From contig NZ_CP010797.1 in assembly GCF_000954115.1 (NCBI RefSeq), positions 2,356,001-2,420,000 of the forward strand: a DNA stretch of 64,000 nt, in the 5' to 3' direction. The position numbers were made by a program, and so were the translations under genes. This document shows positions 17,919-26,255 of this stretch, piece by piece. Within the stretch, counting starts at the first letter, position 1, and every line of letters begins with the position of its first letter. The DNA is from Rhodococcus sp. B7740. Its GTDB lineage: Bacteria; Actinomycetota; Actinomycetes; Mycobacteriales; Mycobacteriaceae. The notes below the pieces were generated by a model, which made no database searches, had not been told where the DNA came from, and was given only the letters and a program-made list of their open reading frames with translations.

Positions 17919-19300
17919 CGAATTGTCTCCTCGACTGTCGGCACTGGGCGGGTGACGGCCGGTGGACGGATCACTCGCGCTTTCCAGAAGTAGTTGTGCA
18001 CTCCGCCGGCGGTATACATCCGTCGGAACACGAGATCGACCCGGTCTCCGATGGACAGCTCATCCGGGATCGTGTCCGCCACTTCCAGGGCACAGCGGCC
18101 GCCACCGTCGAAATCGACGATCACCCCGACGAGCGGGGGCGACGGCGAGTAGGCGAGCCGATCGACGGTGAAGGTGGCGACCGTTGCCTCCTTATCTGAG
18201 ACCTTCACGGTGGCCATGGCGTCGACGATTCCGCACTCTCGACATACCCGTGCAGGCGGAAGATGCATGAATTGGCAAACAGTGCAACGGCTTCCGTCGA
18301 GGGAGAACTTCCAACCGGCACCCCGCGCCGACGGTGGTCCGGCGGGGCGGCTCGGCTCGGGCCTGCGTGGAAGCTCGGGATCGACGAGGCCGCGCCACCC
18401 CAGGTAACGAACCTGATCGACCGGCAGTCCGTCGCGGAGCTGGGTTGTCAGCGGAGACTGTTGACGTCGTTCGGGCAACAAGTCGGTCGTGCGGAGCAGT
18501 ATCGCGTCGCACCCGTCCACCGCGGAAAGAACAAGGACGGTCTCCCCTGCTCTGGCGATGTCGAGTACGGACGCCAGGGCGACGCCCACGTCACTGGCCC
18601 CGGAGAATCCCACAGGTGCAACCGTTGTATCGAGCCTTCCGCGGACCCACTTCATTGCGGCCTTGCGGACGACAGTGCTGCCGGATGTCACGACGACATG
18701 ATCGGCCTGCTCGAGCCCACCGTCACTGAGCGCGCGGGCGGCGGTGTCCACGACGAGACTGCGATAAATATCGGAACCGAATCGCTCTTCCCACTGAGAC
18801 CCATTGCGCTCGTTGGGTTCTCGCCATCGGTCCAGGAACTCCGCGGTGGTAGAGCTCACCGCCAGGATCTCGGCAATACCAGGGCCCTGGCCGAAGAGCA
18901 GGGCGGCGGCGAGGTCTGCGCCCGTGCGTTCGTCGCCGGACCCCGGCTTTCCGACGCGCACGTCGGCCATCGCGACGAGACCACCCTGGCTGAGCGCGCT
19001 GCGAATCGCCGCGACGGACGAACGTGCCGTTCCGACCATGTCTGCTGCAGGCACCTGCTCGTCGAGCCCGAGAGCGGCGTGGACGGCGGTGGCGTTGGTC
19101 TTGTCCATGTACGCCGGAGTCGATGTACACAGCAGGAGCTGTGTGGGGTTACTACGCGCGGGCGATGTCAGTAATCGGGCAGCATCAACTGCCATAGTGG
19201 TGCTGTCCTCGTCGAAGCTCGCTACGATGCGATTGCCTATGCTGCCGGGCGCAAACCGGTATGCGGGCACGTACGTGGCGTAGCCGAGTAGCTCATTCAC
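17915..19300 (-). CDS. Ketosynthase/HMG-CoA-synthase-like protein fused to DUF35 (Zn-ribbon + OB fold)
   Basis: 461 aa in two parts. Residues 1 to about 320 look like a thiolase-fold HMG-CoA synthase/KAS III-like protein (GYATYVPAYRF at the start, MAVDAARLLT, CTSTPAYMDKTNATAV, then PVGFSGASDVGVALASVLD). The usual catalytic Cys is not evident at the TSTP/DMVG positions. Residues from about 335 are a DUF35 domain with a rubredoxin-like zinc knuckle (CTVCQFMHLPPARVCRECG, two CxxC pairs) and an OB fold (ATFTVDRLAYSPSPPLVGVI). DUF35 proteins bind thiolase-fold lyases and complete their acyl-CoA site. Start GTAGCTCATTC context; overlap of 4 bp with the downstream thiolase. Confidence 0.85.
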   Translation of the reverse strand: MNELLGYATYVPAYRFAPGSIGNRIVASFDEDSTTMAVDAARLLTSPARSNPTQLLLCTSTPAYMDKTNATAVHAALGLDEQVPAADMVGTARSSVAAIRSALSQGGLVAMADVRVGKPGSGDERTGADLAAALLFGQGPGIAEILAVSSTTAEFLDRWREPNERNGSQWEERFGSDIYRSLVVDTAARALSDGGLEQADHVVVTSGSTVVRKAAMKWVRGRLDTTVAPVGFSGASDVGVALASVLDIARAGETVLVLSAVDGCDAILLRTTDLLPERRQQSPLTTQLRDGLPVDQVRYLGWRGLVDPELPRRPEPSRPAGPPSARGAGWKFSLDGSRCTVCQFMHLPPARVCRECGIVDAMATVKVSDKEATVATFTVDRLAYSPSPPLVGVIVDFDGGGRCALEVADTIPDELSIGDRVDLVFRRMYTAGGVHNYFWKARVIRPPAVTRPVPTVEETIR

Positions 19301-19315
19301 GTGTAGCTCCTTGAT

Positions 19316-19582
19316 TCATTCACGCCAACGCTGATCAGAGGGGTCCATCAGCTCCCGCAGGTGGTCGTCGGAGATCCAGATGATGGTTTCGAGTTCGAGG
19401 GCGTCGAGATAACGGACTCGTCCGCCCCGTAGATCGTCGAGGCGAAGTCTCGGAGAATTGCCCTCTGTGTCCAAAGTGACAGCGACCGATGCGAATTCGT
19501 TCTCGACCACCGGTCCCTTGTCCGAGGCGTGATCGCTGGGGTCGACGTCCATCTCGATATGACCGTTCTCGTACCCGCTCAT
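19316..19582 (-). CDS. Small acidic protein of unknown function in the dioxygenase operon
   Basis: 88 aa, starting MSGYENGHIEMDVDPSDHAS. Acidic, with no membrane segment and a C-terminus LETIIWISDDHLRELMDPSD. No domain recognised. AAGGAGCACT precedes the ATG. The start overlaps the stop of the acyl-CoA ligase by 4 bp and the stop lies 15 bp before the ketosynthase-DUF35 gene, so it belongs to the operon and is almost certainly translated. It may be a small accessory subunit of the oxygenase or of the lyase complex; that is a guess. Confidence 0.75.
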   Translation of the reverse strand: MSGYENGHIEMDVDPSDHASDKGPVVENEFASVAVTLDTEGNSPRLRLDDLRGGRVRYLDALELETIIWISDDHLRELMDPSDQRWRE

Positions 19583-21288
19583 AGTGCTCCTTGTACTGCG
19601 TCGTACAACCTGAACTTCTGGACTTTGCCGGTCGCGGTCTTGGGTAGGTTGTCGGTGTCCATGAAGACCACACGCCTGGGCACTTTGAATCGCGCGAGGT
19701 TGGCTTTGCAGTGCTCGATGACGCCGTCGCTGTCGATAGTCGAGCCCGGGGTGGTGACCACCACGACCCAGCCGACCTCGCCCCACCTGTCGTCCTGTAC
19801 TCCGAAGGCGAAGGCCTGCGTGATCTCGTCGTGCTGGACGATGACGTCTTCTACTTCCTTGGGCATGACCAATTCGCCGCCGCTCTTGTAGACCTCCTTA
19901 CTCCGTCCGGTCAGACGCAGGTAGCCGTCGTCGGAGACGAGCCCGAGATCGCCGGAGAAGACCCATCCGTCGCGCAGCGCTGCGGAGGTCTCGGCTGGTT
20001 TGTCGAAATAGCCGAGCATCGCGGTCGGACCCGCGGAGGCGAGTTCGCCGGGCACCCCGGCAGGGAGCGCGGTGCCTGTGTCGGGATCCACGGCTCGGTA
20101 CTCGCACAGGGCGTCGGTCCCCGGACGGCTCGCTGCCCCAGCGATCTTCGGTCGTCCGACCGTCTCGATCGACAGTTGGAGATCGTCCTCCGGGAACGTG
20201 ATGGTCATGCAGCCACCGGTCTCGGTCATCCCGTACCCGGTCGATACCTCGGTGATCCCGAAGTCGTTCTGCAACTGCTTCCACAGCCACACCGGGGCGG
20301 GGGCGGATGCGCAGAACATGGCACCGAGTGAGCTGAAGTCGTACGTGTGTCGAGCCGGCGACTCGATGAGCGCCACGGCCATCGTCGGAACGCACAAAAC
20401 GTCGGTGGCGCGGTGCTTCTCGATGGCCTCGAGGTACCGCTCTGCGTGGAAAGAGGTGTGCATGATCACGGCACCTCCGACATACATCGTCGAGATCAGG
20501 CCTTCGAGATATCCGAACATGTGATAGCAAGGCAGCGAGAACAGAATCCTGCGGCCGTCTTCGTAGGCCCGGGACAACGCCGAGGCATAGCCCGTTCGAA
20601 GAACCGAGTCATGCGTGACGAGTACGCCTTTCGGTGATCCCGTACTGCCGGATGTGTAGAGCAAGTCGGCGATGTCCATCGGTCCGTGGGTCGAGGCATT
20701 CGATGCGCCGGGATGGACTCGTCCGAGCTCAGCTATATCGTCGAGCGTCAGCGCATCGTCTCGCCCATCATCGGCCGTCGGGTAGACCGCGACATGCCGA
20801 AGCGCTGGCAGTTCCCCACCCTGTGCACGCGGTGTACCGATCTTGGACGAGCCGGCCCAACCGGGTGCGATGTCGTCGAGCATCGCTAGATAGTCCAGGC
20901 CCGAGAAGCTCGACATGGTGATCAGAAACGAGCAGTGTGACTGCTTCAGAACGTATTCGAGCTCGTCGCGTTGATACAGGTAGTTGAACGGAATCGCTAC
21001 GGCACCGGCCCTTGCGATCGCGAACTTCAAGGGAACGAAGTCTGCGTAATTGGCCATCAGCATGCCGACGTGGTCACCCGGACGAACGCCCAACGACGTC
21101 AGCCCGTCTGCGAGCAACCGCGATCGCGCCTCGACGTCGGCATAGGTTGAAGTTCTCTCGTCGGTGATGACGAACGGACGGTCCGGATACACCTGTGCAA
21201 CCTCGTCCAGCCACGCATCGAGGGTACGGGGAGTCCATGTCGGGTAGCGGTCCAGAAGCTGCGCGCGCCGCTCGGTGATCGTTGACAT
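19579..21288 (-). CDS. Acyl-CoA synthetase (AMP-forming carboxylate-CoA ligase)
   Basis: 569-aa ANL-superfamily ligase activating a carboxylic acid to its CoA thioester via an adenylate. Visible motifs: YTSGSTGSPKGVLVTH (P-loop), GYGMTETGG (A5), FSGDLGLVSDDGY (A7), LTGRSKEVYKSGGE (hinge A8) and the catalytic Lys in PKTATGKVQKFR (A10). The ATG at 21288 follows GAGGAACCAAGT; the frame stays open upstream but would overlap the enoyl-CoA hydratase. In this operon it is the likely entry step, analogous to IpfF for ibuprofen or PaaK-like ligases. Substrate unknown, aromatic acid likely. Confidence 0.92.
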   Translation of the reverse strand: MSTITERRAQLLDRYPTWTPRTLDAWLDEVAQVYPDRPFVITDERTSTYADVEARSRLLADGLTSLGVRPGDHVGMLMANYADFVPLKFAIARAGAVAIPFNYLYQRDELEYVLKQSHCSFLITMSSFSGLDYLAMLDDIAPGWAGSSKIGTPRAQGGELPALRHVAVYPTADDGRDDALTLDDIAELGRVHPGASNASTHGPMDIADLLYTSGSTGSPKGVLVTHDSVLRTGYASALSRAYEDGRRILFSLPCYHMFGYLEGLISTMYVGGAVIMHTSFHAERYLEAIEKHRATDVLCVPTMAVALIESPARHTYDFSSLGAMFCASAPAPVWLWKQLQNDFGITEVSTGYGMTETGGCMTITFPEDDLQLSIETVGRPKIAGAASRPGTDALCEYRAVDPDTGTALPAGVPGELASAGPTAMLGYFDKPAETSAALRDGWVFSGDLGLVSDDGYLRLTGRSKEVYKSGGELVMPKEVEDVIVQHDEITQAFAFGVQDDRWGEVGWVVVVTTPGSTIDSDGVIEHCKANLARFKVPRRVVFMDTDNLPKTATGKVQKFRLYDAVQGAL

Positions 21289-21361
21289 ACTTGGTTCCTC
21301 AGTCGAATGGAAGGTGACACTGGTCGGGTAGTGGATGATTTGGGGCGATGACATGCGCCGA

Positions 21362-22150
21362 TCAGATGCGGCCTTCGAAGGCTGCCACGCCCGCTTGGCC
21401 GGACGGTCCTGCGATGTGGTCGACCACAGCCGCCCGCTCGGCAGCCAGTCCATCGCCGAGACATGTCGTGAATGACAGTGCGACAAGCTCTTTGATTCGA
21501 GCAACCGCGCGTCGGTCTCGACCGGCGAGGGCGAGGGCGAAAGCGTCGATGTCGGTGTCGAACGTGGAGGCACCGAGGATGCGGTAGGCGATGCCGAGGC
21601 GGACCAGATCGTTAGCATCGAGGGTGTCCCCCGACAGCAGGTGACCGAGCGCTTGTTGGCGGCCGACGATGCGCGGGAGTCGTTGTGTGCTACCGCCGCC
21701 GGGGATCCAACCGAACCGGATGTGCGTATCCCTCACCCGCACGTCCGGGTGCACCAGAACGATGTCACTGGCCTGCATCATTTCGAAGCCGCCTGCCATC
21801 GCAACACCTTCGACGGCGGAGATGACCGGCTGCCGCATGCCTTCGATGACACCGAGAGCGCGTCCGAATGCTTCGAAGAGGTTCGCGAGTGCATCAGTTC
21901 CCTGACTGCGGAGCAACTTGACCTCGTCGAAATCGCCACCGGCAGAGAAGTTTCCGCCGGCACCGCGGATGACGACGACGTCAACCTTCTCTTGTGTCGA
22001 GAGTTCGGTCAACGCGGCTTCGAGCTGCTGCGCCAGCGACACGGTCACTGAGTTCATCCTGGACGGACGGTCGAGAAGGACTGTGCCGACGCCGCTGTCG
22101 ATGGCCACCTGCACGTCCGGGCCGACCCCGGACATCTGCGTCGATGTCAT
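21362..22150 (-). CDS. Enoyl-CoA hydratase/isomerase family protein
   Basis: 262-aa crotonase-fold enzyme. The oxyanion-hole segments are GGNFSAGGDFDEVK and GVAMAGGFEMMQASD, and IRFGWIPGGGSTQRLPRIVG is the conserved helix of the fold. It should hydrate an enoyl-CoA or catalyse a related thioester reaction in the pathway. The ATG overlaps the stop of the dioxygenase beta subunit by one base, so the two are coupled. Confidence 0.9.
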   Translation of the reverse strand: MTSTQMSGVGPDVQVAIDSGVGTVLLDRPSRMNSVTVSLAQQLEAALTELSTQEKVDVVVIRGAGGNFSAGGDFDEVKLLRSQGTDALANLFEAFGRALGVIEGMRQPVISAVEGVAMAGGFEMMQASDIVLVHPDVRVRDTHIRFGWIPGGGSTQRLPRIVGRQQALGHLLSGDTLDANDLVRLGIAYRILGASTFDTDIDAFALALAGRDRRAVARIKELVALSFTTCLGDGLAAERAAVVDHIAGPSGQAGVAAFEGRI

Positions 22151-22665
22151 CAGATCAGGAACGCGAGGGTGGGCAGGACCTCGTCGCTGTTGATGAGGTT
22201 CACCTTCTTACGGAACATCATCAAAGATCCCTCGGTCCTACGCAGACCGTATGTGACTCGACCCGACCAGAATTCGGTTGCCCGGGGCCGGTGCTCGACG
22301 ATGACGAAGTTGGCCTCGACAGTGGCCTCGTTCCCGTCGATCGACCGGATCTCGGCGTTGGATATCACTCGACGAGTTTTCGATTGCGGTGTCTGTGCAT
22401 ACCGGTGTCCGGTGCGAAGCTGCTTGAGCCGTGTGGAGATTCGTCGTCGGTGATCGAAGATCACCGAGATGTCACTACCGGGGTCTTCCTCGTTTCCGTG
22501 GCCGATGGGAACCCAGTAGATGGCGTCGTCGGCCCACAGGCCTTCCCATTCGTCGTAGTTGTGTTCGTCCGCCAGCCTGGCCTCGCGGTAGATGAACGCT
22601 TCCACGTCGCGGATATCCCACTGGGCGTCAGTGCTCGTGTCGGGTGTAGTAGTTGCGGATTGCAT
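22150..22665 (-). CDS. Ring-hydroxylating dioxygenase, beta (small) subunit
   Basis: 171 aa, cone-shaped NTF2-like small subunit: RDVEAFIYREARLADEHNYD, EWEGLWADDAIYWVPIG and ISTRLKQLRTGHRYAQTP are typical of aromatic-ring dioxygenase beta subunits, which stabilise the alpha3beta3 hexamer. The start at 22665 is chosen because AGGAGGACAGGCG lies directly upstream; an upstream in-frame ATG (22683) lies before that site. Separated from its alpha subunit by an enoyl-CoA hydratase gene, an unusual order. Confidence 0.92.
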   Translation of the reverse strand: MQSATTTPDTSTDAQWDIRDVEAFIYREARLADEHNYDEWEGLWADDAIYWVPIGHGNEEDPGSDISVIFDHRRRISTRLKQLRTGHRYAQTPQSKTRRVISNAEIRSIDGNEATVEANFVIVEHRPRATEFWSGRVTYGLRRTEGSLMMFRKKVNLINSDEVLPTLAFLI

Positions 22666-22693
22666 CGCCTGTCCTCCTGTCATGTCCTGTGTC

Positions 22694-23497
22694 TCAGCGT
22701 CCGACGAAGGTGGGAGCGCGCTTCTCGCGCACCGCCGCCAGTCCTTCGCGGGAATCGTGTGTGCCGGAGAGTTGCGCTACCACGCGTGCCTCGTCCGCCA
22801 TGTGTCCTTCGATGGACGCTGCGGCACCGCGCCAGACCAAATTCTTGATCGCGGACATCGACAACGGCGCGCATGCGGCGAGTTCGGCGGCAACCGAACG
22901 CGCCCGGGAGAGCAGATCTTCCTCCTCGACGATTTCGCTGATCAACCCGAGGCTCGCGGCTTCGTCGGCTCCGAGAGTGGGGTTGGTCAGCAGAATTCGC
23001 ATCGTATGGCGGAGTCCGACCAGCTGGGTCAGAATCGTCGTTGTGCCCGCATCGGGTGCCATACCCACGCGGGCGGCGCCCGACATGAACCGGGCAGAGC
23101 GTGATGCGACGACGATGTCCGAGGCGCACACCAGGCCCAGTCCGCCTCCTCCGGCGGCGAAGCCGTGAACGGCGGTGACGACGGGCGCACGAAGGTTGAT
23201 CAGGCCGGTGCCCACGGCTTGCAGCCAGGCACCCACCTCTCTGATGTATTCCGGGAGTGCTTCGCCGCGCGAGGCGAACTCGTGGACGTCGCCGCCCGCG
23301 CAGAAGTTTCTGCCCGCTGCGGTGAGGAGGACGACACGGATGTCCTCTCGGGCATGGCACATCATGACAGCGCGGTGTAGCGCCTGAAGGAATTCGAGTG
23401 ACATTCCGTTGCTGGCTTCGGGGCGGTTGAGCGTGATGTGGGCGATTCCCTGTTCGTCTTGTTCGAGAAGGACGAGGGCGTCTTCGATGAGTTTCAT
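22694..23497 (-). CDS. Enoyl-CoA hydratase/isomerase family protein
   Basis: 267 aa. Crotonase-fold motifs ITLNRPEASNGMSLEFLQAL, RNFCAGGDVHEFAS and FAAGGGGLGLVCASDIVVAS are present; ARVGMAPDAGTTTILTQLVG holds an acidic residue where many members have catalytic Glu. It overlaps the 3' end of the dioxygenase alpha gene by 4 bp and precedes the beta subunit. It is distinct from the hydratase at 21362, so the pathway uses at least two different crotonase-fold steps. Confidence 0.9.
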   Translation of the reverse strand: MKLIEDALVLLEQDEQGIAHITLNRPEASNGMSLEFLQALHRAVMMCHAREDIRVVLLTAAGRNFCAGGDVHEFASRGEALPEYIREVGAWLQAVGTGLINLRAPVVTAVHGFAAGGGGLGLVCASDIVVASRSARFMSGAARVGMAPDAGTTTILTQLVGLRHTMRILLTNPTLGADEAASLGLISEIVEEEDLLSRARSVAAELAACAPLSMSAIKNLVWRGAAASIEGHMADEARVVAQLSGTHDSREGLAAVREKRAPTFVGR

Positions 23498-24762
23498 TGC
23501 GAGACCTCACTGGTTGATGGTTCGTCGTCGGTCATGACCGTGCGGTAATGCGACCAGAACGCCCGCATCGCGGTCTCGTCGTTGCCGACGCCGACCTGCA
23601 AACCGTCGTCGTCGACCCATTCACGGTCGAGTCCGCGCTTGAGTACCAGCCATTCCGGTTGGCTCGCCTGAACGCCGGCCTGGTTGCGCTCGTACATTTC
23701 GGTGTCGTCGGCAAGCAGCATTCCCGCCGGCCCCACCGAGGCCATGCTCTGTGAGATCAGGCGGCGGTTGATGTCCGGGGAACCTTTGAACTGCACCGGC
23801 GTCGAGTGCTGAATGGTCTCGTCGACCCCGACCGGTTCGATCAGGAAGATAGTGACCTCGGCGATGAACAGGTTCGGGTACACCATGACGTGCGGCGCGC
23901 CGTCAATCAGCAGTCGGTCCGTGTCCTCGCCGTGTTTTTCTCGCATCTGCGCGACATAGTCCGGTAGGCGCTCCGGTGTGGTGTCGAACCACATGAGGGG
24001 CTTGTCGATGTGCCGAAATTCTTCCCGTTGATCGAGTTCGCTGTGGCCGTTGCCGAGTGCCCGCACGACGGATTTCGATTTCTCCGAATAGAGGTGGCCG
24101 AGGGCGTGACCGCTGACGCTGATGATGGATCCGTGAACGAATTGCGGGTGATAGCCGTCGGTCTCGTTCTCGACCAACATTTTCCAGTTAGCGCGGGCAC
24201 GGTGCTTCATCCATGTGCCTGTCAGCTCGATCTCGCCGGTCGGTGACAACGCCGCGAGCCTGTCCATTTCGCCGGCGGCAGGACCGAGGTGCTCGATGAG
24301 CGTCGGACCCTCCGCTGCCATGCTCGCGAAAATGAACCCCTGATAGGTATCGACACGTGCTGCAGAGCCGAGGCGCAGATCCAGCTTTCCCTTGCCTCCG
24401 TAACCCTTGAAGTACGGATATCCGAGCAGTTCACCGTCGTTGCCGTATGTCCACCCGTGGTAGGGGCAGCGGAAGGAGTTCGAGTTGCCCTGGTCGTCCT
24501 CGCATACCAGGTTTGCGCGGTGTGCACAGCGATTGAGCAAGACATGAATCTCGCCGTCTTTCGCGCGGGTGACCACGACCTCGTCTCTGCCGAGATGTCT
24601 GCGGATGTAGTCGCCTGGCTGCGGGATCTCACTGTCGTGTCCCAGACATACCCACGTCGTGGCGAAAATCCGTGTCATCTCTTCGGCGAAAATTGCGGGG
24701 TCGGTGTAGAGGGACCCGTGCACGCGGTCAGGTTCGATGAGGTGTTCGTAATCGACGGTCAC
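23494..24762 (-). CDS. Rieske ring-hydroxylating dioxygenase, alpha (large) subunit
   Basis: 422 aa. Rieske [2Fe-2S] ligands are Cys79-x-His81 (NRCAHRAN) and Cys99-x2-His102 (RCPYHGW), 17 residues apart. Mononuclear iron ligands fit Asp202-x2-His205-x4-His210 (NETDGYHPQFVH). Length and layout match alpha subunits of three-component dioxygenases; the reductase, ferredoxin and beta subunit are in the same operon. This is the first gene of the transcription unit reading down to 15234. The substrate cannot be read from sequence; operon content favours an aryl-acyl-CoA or an aromatic acid. Confidence 0.94.
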   Translation of the reverse strand: MTVDYEHLIEPDRVHGSLYTDPAIFAEEMTRIFATTWVCLGHDSEIPQPGDYIRRHLGRDEVVVTRAKDGEIHVLLNRCAHRANLVCEDDQGNSNSFRCPYHGWTYGNDGELLGYPYFKGYGGKGKLDLRLGSAARVDTYQGFIFASMAAEGPTLIEHLGPAAGEMDRLAALSPTGEIELTGTWMKHRARANWKMLVENETDGYHPQFVHGSIISVSGHALGHLYSEKSKSVVRALGNGHSELDQREEFRHIDKPLMWFDTTPERLPDYVAQMREKHGEDTDRLLIDGAPHVMVYPNLFIAEVTIFLIEPVGVDETIQHSTPVQFKGSPDINRRLISQSMASVGPAGMLLADDTEMYERNQAGVQASQPEWLVLKRGLDREWVDDDGLQVGVGNDETAMRAFWSHYRTVMTDDEPSTSEVSQ

Positions 24763-24783
24763 GTCGTCTCCAAGTCGGTTGGA

Positions 24784-24810
24784 ATTATTTACTTTAATTT
24801 AGATTCAAAA
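24784..24810. promoter_or_regulatory. AT-rich operator-like motif before the dioxygenase operon
   Basis: Its reverse complement contains TTTGAATCTAAATTAAA, nearly the same as TTTGAATCTATGTTAAA at 29313-29340 and related to TTCGAAATTAAATTAAA at 27128. It lies 22 bp before the dioxygenase alpha start codon, in a region otherwise rich in GC. Probably the binding site of a TetR regulator. Confidence 0.55.
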
Positions 24811-24850
24811 CTGACGGGTGTCAATGCTCGTCCGCCGACGCGATACGCCG

Positions 24851-26212
24851 CTAAGCGCGATCCTCGCCGGAACCGACGTCGGTGACGTATCGACCGCGTT
24901 CTTCGGCCGTACCTTCCTTCCAGAAAAGGACGGTGATCAACGTGAGCACGCAACCGAGCAACATGTAGCCGCTCACCGATAGCGAGGTGTTCGTGCGCTC
25001 GATGAGCCACCCCGCGATCAGGGGAGCGAACCCGCCGCCGACGATCGCACCAACTGCGTACGAGAGCGACGATCCGCTGTACCGCACCTCGGGCGGGAAC
25101 AATTCTGCGTACGCCGCGGCTTGAGGTCCGTAGGTCAGTCCGAGGCCGACCGCGAGACCGAACACCGAGACCAACATCAGTGCGATCGACCCGGTGTCGA
25201 TCAGCAGGAACATCGGAAAGCACCATGCACCAAGTGCGAGGGTGCCGATCAAGTACACCCGGCGCCGTCCGAGAGTGTCGGACAGGCGCGCGCCGATCAG
25301 AATCCACACACCCCACGACAGCGCTCCCACGAGTCCCACCAGCAACATTTCCACACGCGAGGCCCCCAAGGCGTTGGCACCGTAGGAGCCGATGAAGGCA
25401 ATCATGATGTACCCGCACAGGTTGACGCCGATGAACAGGCCCGTAGCGATCACCAGTGCGCGGCGATGCTCGCGAAGCAGCACCACCAGCGGCGCTTTGC
25501 GGCGAGCATTGCGACGCCGGACCTCTTCGAATACTGGACTCTCGCCTACACCCGCGCGCACCGCGAATCCGATACCGATCAGAACGACGCTGAACAGGAA
25601 CGGAATTCGCCATCCCCAGGAAACGAACTGCTCCGAACTCATCAGCGACGCCGTCACGAGCAGAGCAACGTTGGCCAACACCAGACCCAGCGCCGCCCCG
25701 AGTTGCGGGAACGATCCGTAGATCCCACGGCGACCGGGTGGGGCGTATTCCACTGCGAGCATCGCCGCGCCGCCCCATTCGCCGCCGGCAGAGATACCCT
25801 GCAGGAACCGGAACACCACGAGAAGGACAGGTGCTGCGACGCCTATGGCGTCGTACCCCGGTAGCACGCCGATGAGGGTTGTAGATGCTCCCATGAGTAT
25901 GAGGGTTGCCACGAGCATGGCTTTGCGACCGATACGGTCGCCGAGGTGGCCGGCAACGATGCCTCCCAACGGCCGAGCGAAGAAGCTCACTCCGATGGTG
26001 GCGAACGATGCCAGCAGCGCAGACGAGGACGACAGCGCAGGAAAGAAGACCTGACCGAACACCAATCCTGCTGCGGCTGCGTAGATCAGGAAGTCGTACC
26101 ACTCGATGGTGGTGCCCACCAGGCTCGCCCAGGCTGCGCGGCGGACTTGTGTGGGTTCGATCGATTCTGTGGACGACGATGGAGCGGTGGAGTGTTCAGG
26201 CGCGTGGGCCAT
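24851..26212 (-). CDS. MFS metabolite:H+ symporter
   Basis: 453 aa, twelve predicted membrane segments. Typical signatures of the MHS group: LVGTTIEWYDFLIYAAAAGL at the N-terminus, AGHLGDRIGRKAMLVATLI between helices 2 and 3, FRFLQGISAGGEWGGAA in helix 5, and YAELFPPEVRYSGSSLSYAV in the C-terminal half. GAGAGGAACCATT precedes the ATG. Located 43 bp after the aldolase gene in the same direction. Likely imports the acid degraded by this block. It is intact, unlike the related transporter at 10103-11430. Confidence 0.9.
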   Translation of the reverse strand: MAHAPEHSTAPSSSTESIEPTQVRRAAWASLVGTTIEWYDFLIYAAAAGLVFGQVFFPALSSSSALLASFATIGVSFFARPLGGIVAGHLGDRIGRKAMLVATLILMGASTTLIGVLPGYDAIGVAAPVLLVVFRFLQGISAGGEWGGAAMLAVEYAPPGRRGIYGSFPQLGAALGLVLANVALLVTASLMSSEQFVSWGWRIPFLFSVVLIGIGFAVRAGVGESPVFEEVRRRNARRKAPLVVLLREHRRALVIATGLFIGVNLCGYIMIAFIGSYGANALGASRVEMLLVGLVGALSWGVWILIGARLSDTLGRRRVYLIGTLALGAWCFPMFLLIDTGSIALMLVSVFGLAVGLGLTYGPQAAAYAELFPPEVRYSGSSLSYAVGAIVGGGFAPLIAGWLIERTNTSLSVSGYMLLGCVLTLITVLFWKEGTAEERGRYVTDVGSGEDRA

Positions 26213-26255
26213 AATGGTTCCTCTCGAAAGGGTTGCCTGCGTGGGTGAGTCGGCT

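Noticed and set aside
18263-19174. Plus-strand frame of 303 codons inside the ketosynthase-DUF35 gene
   Set aside because: Opposite a gene with conserved zinc-knuckle and operon overlaps; no motif in the plus-strand translation.
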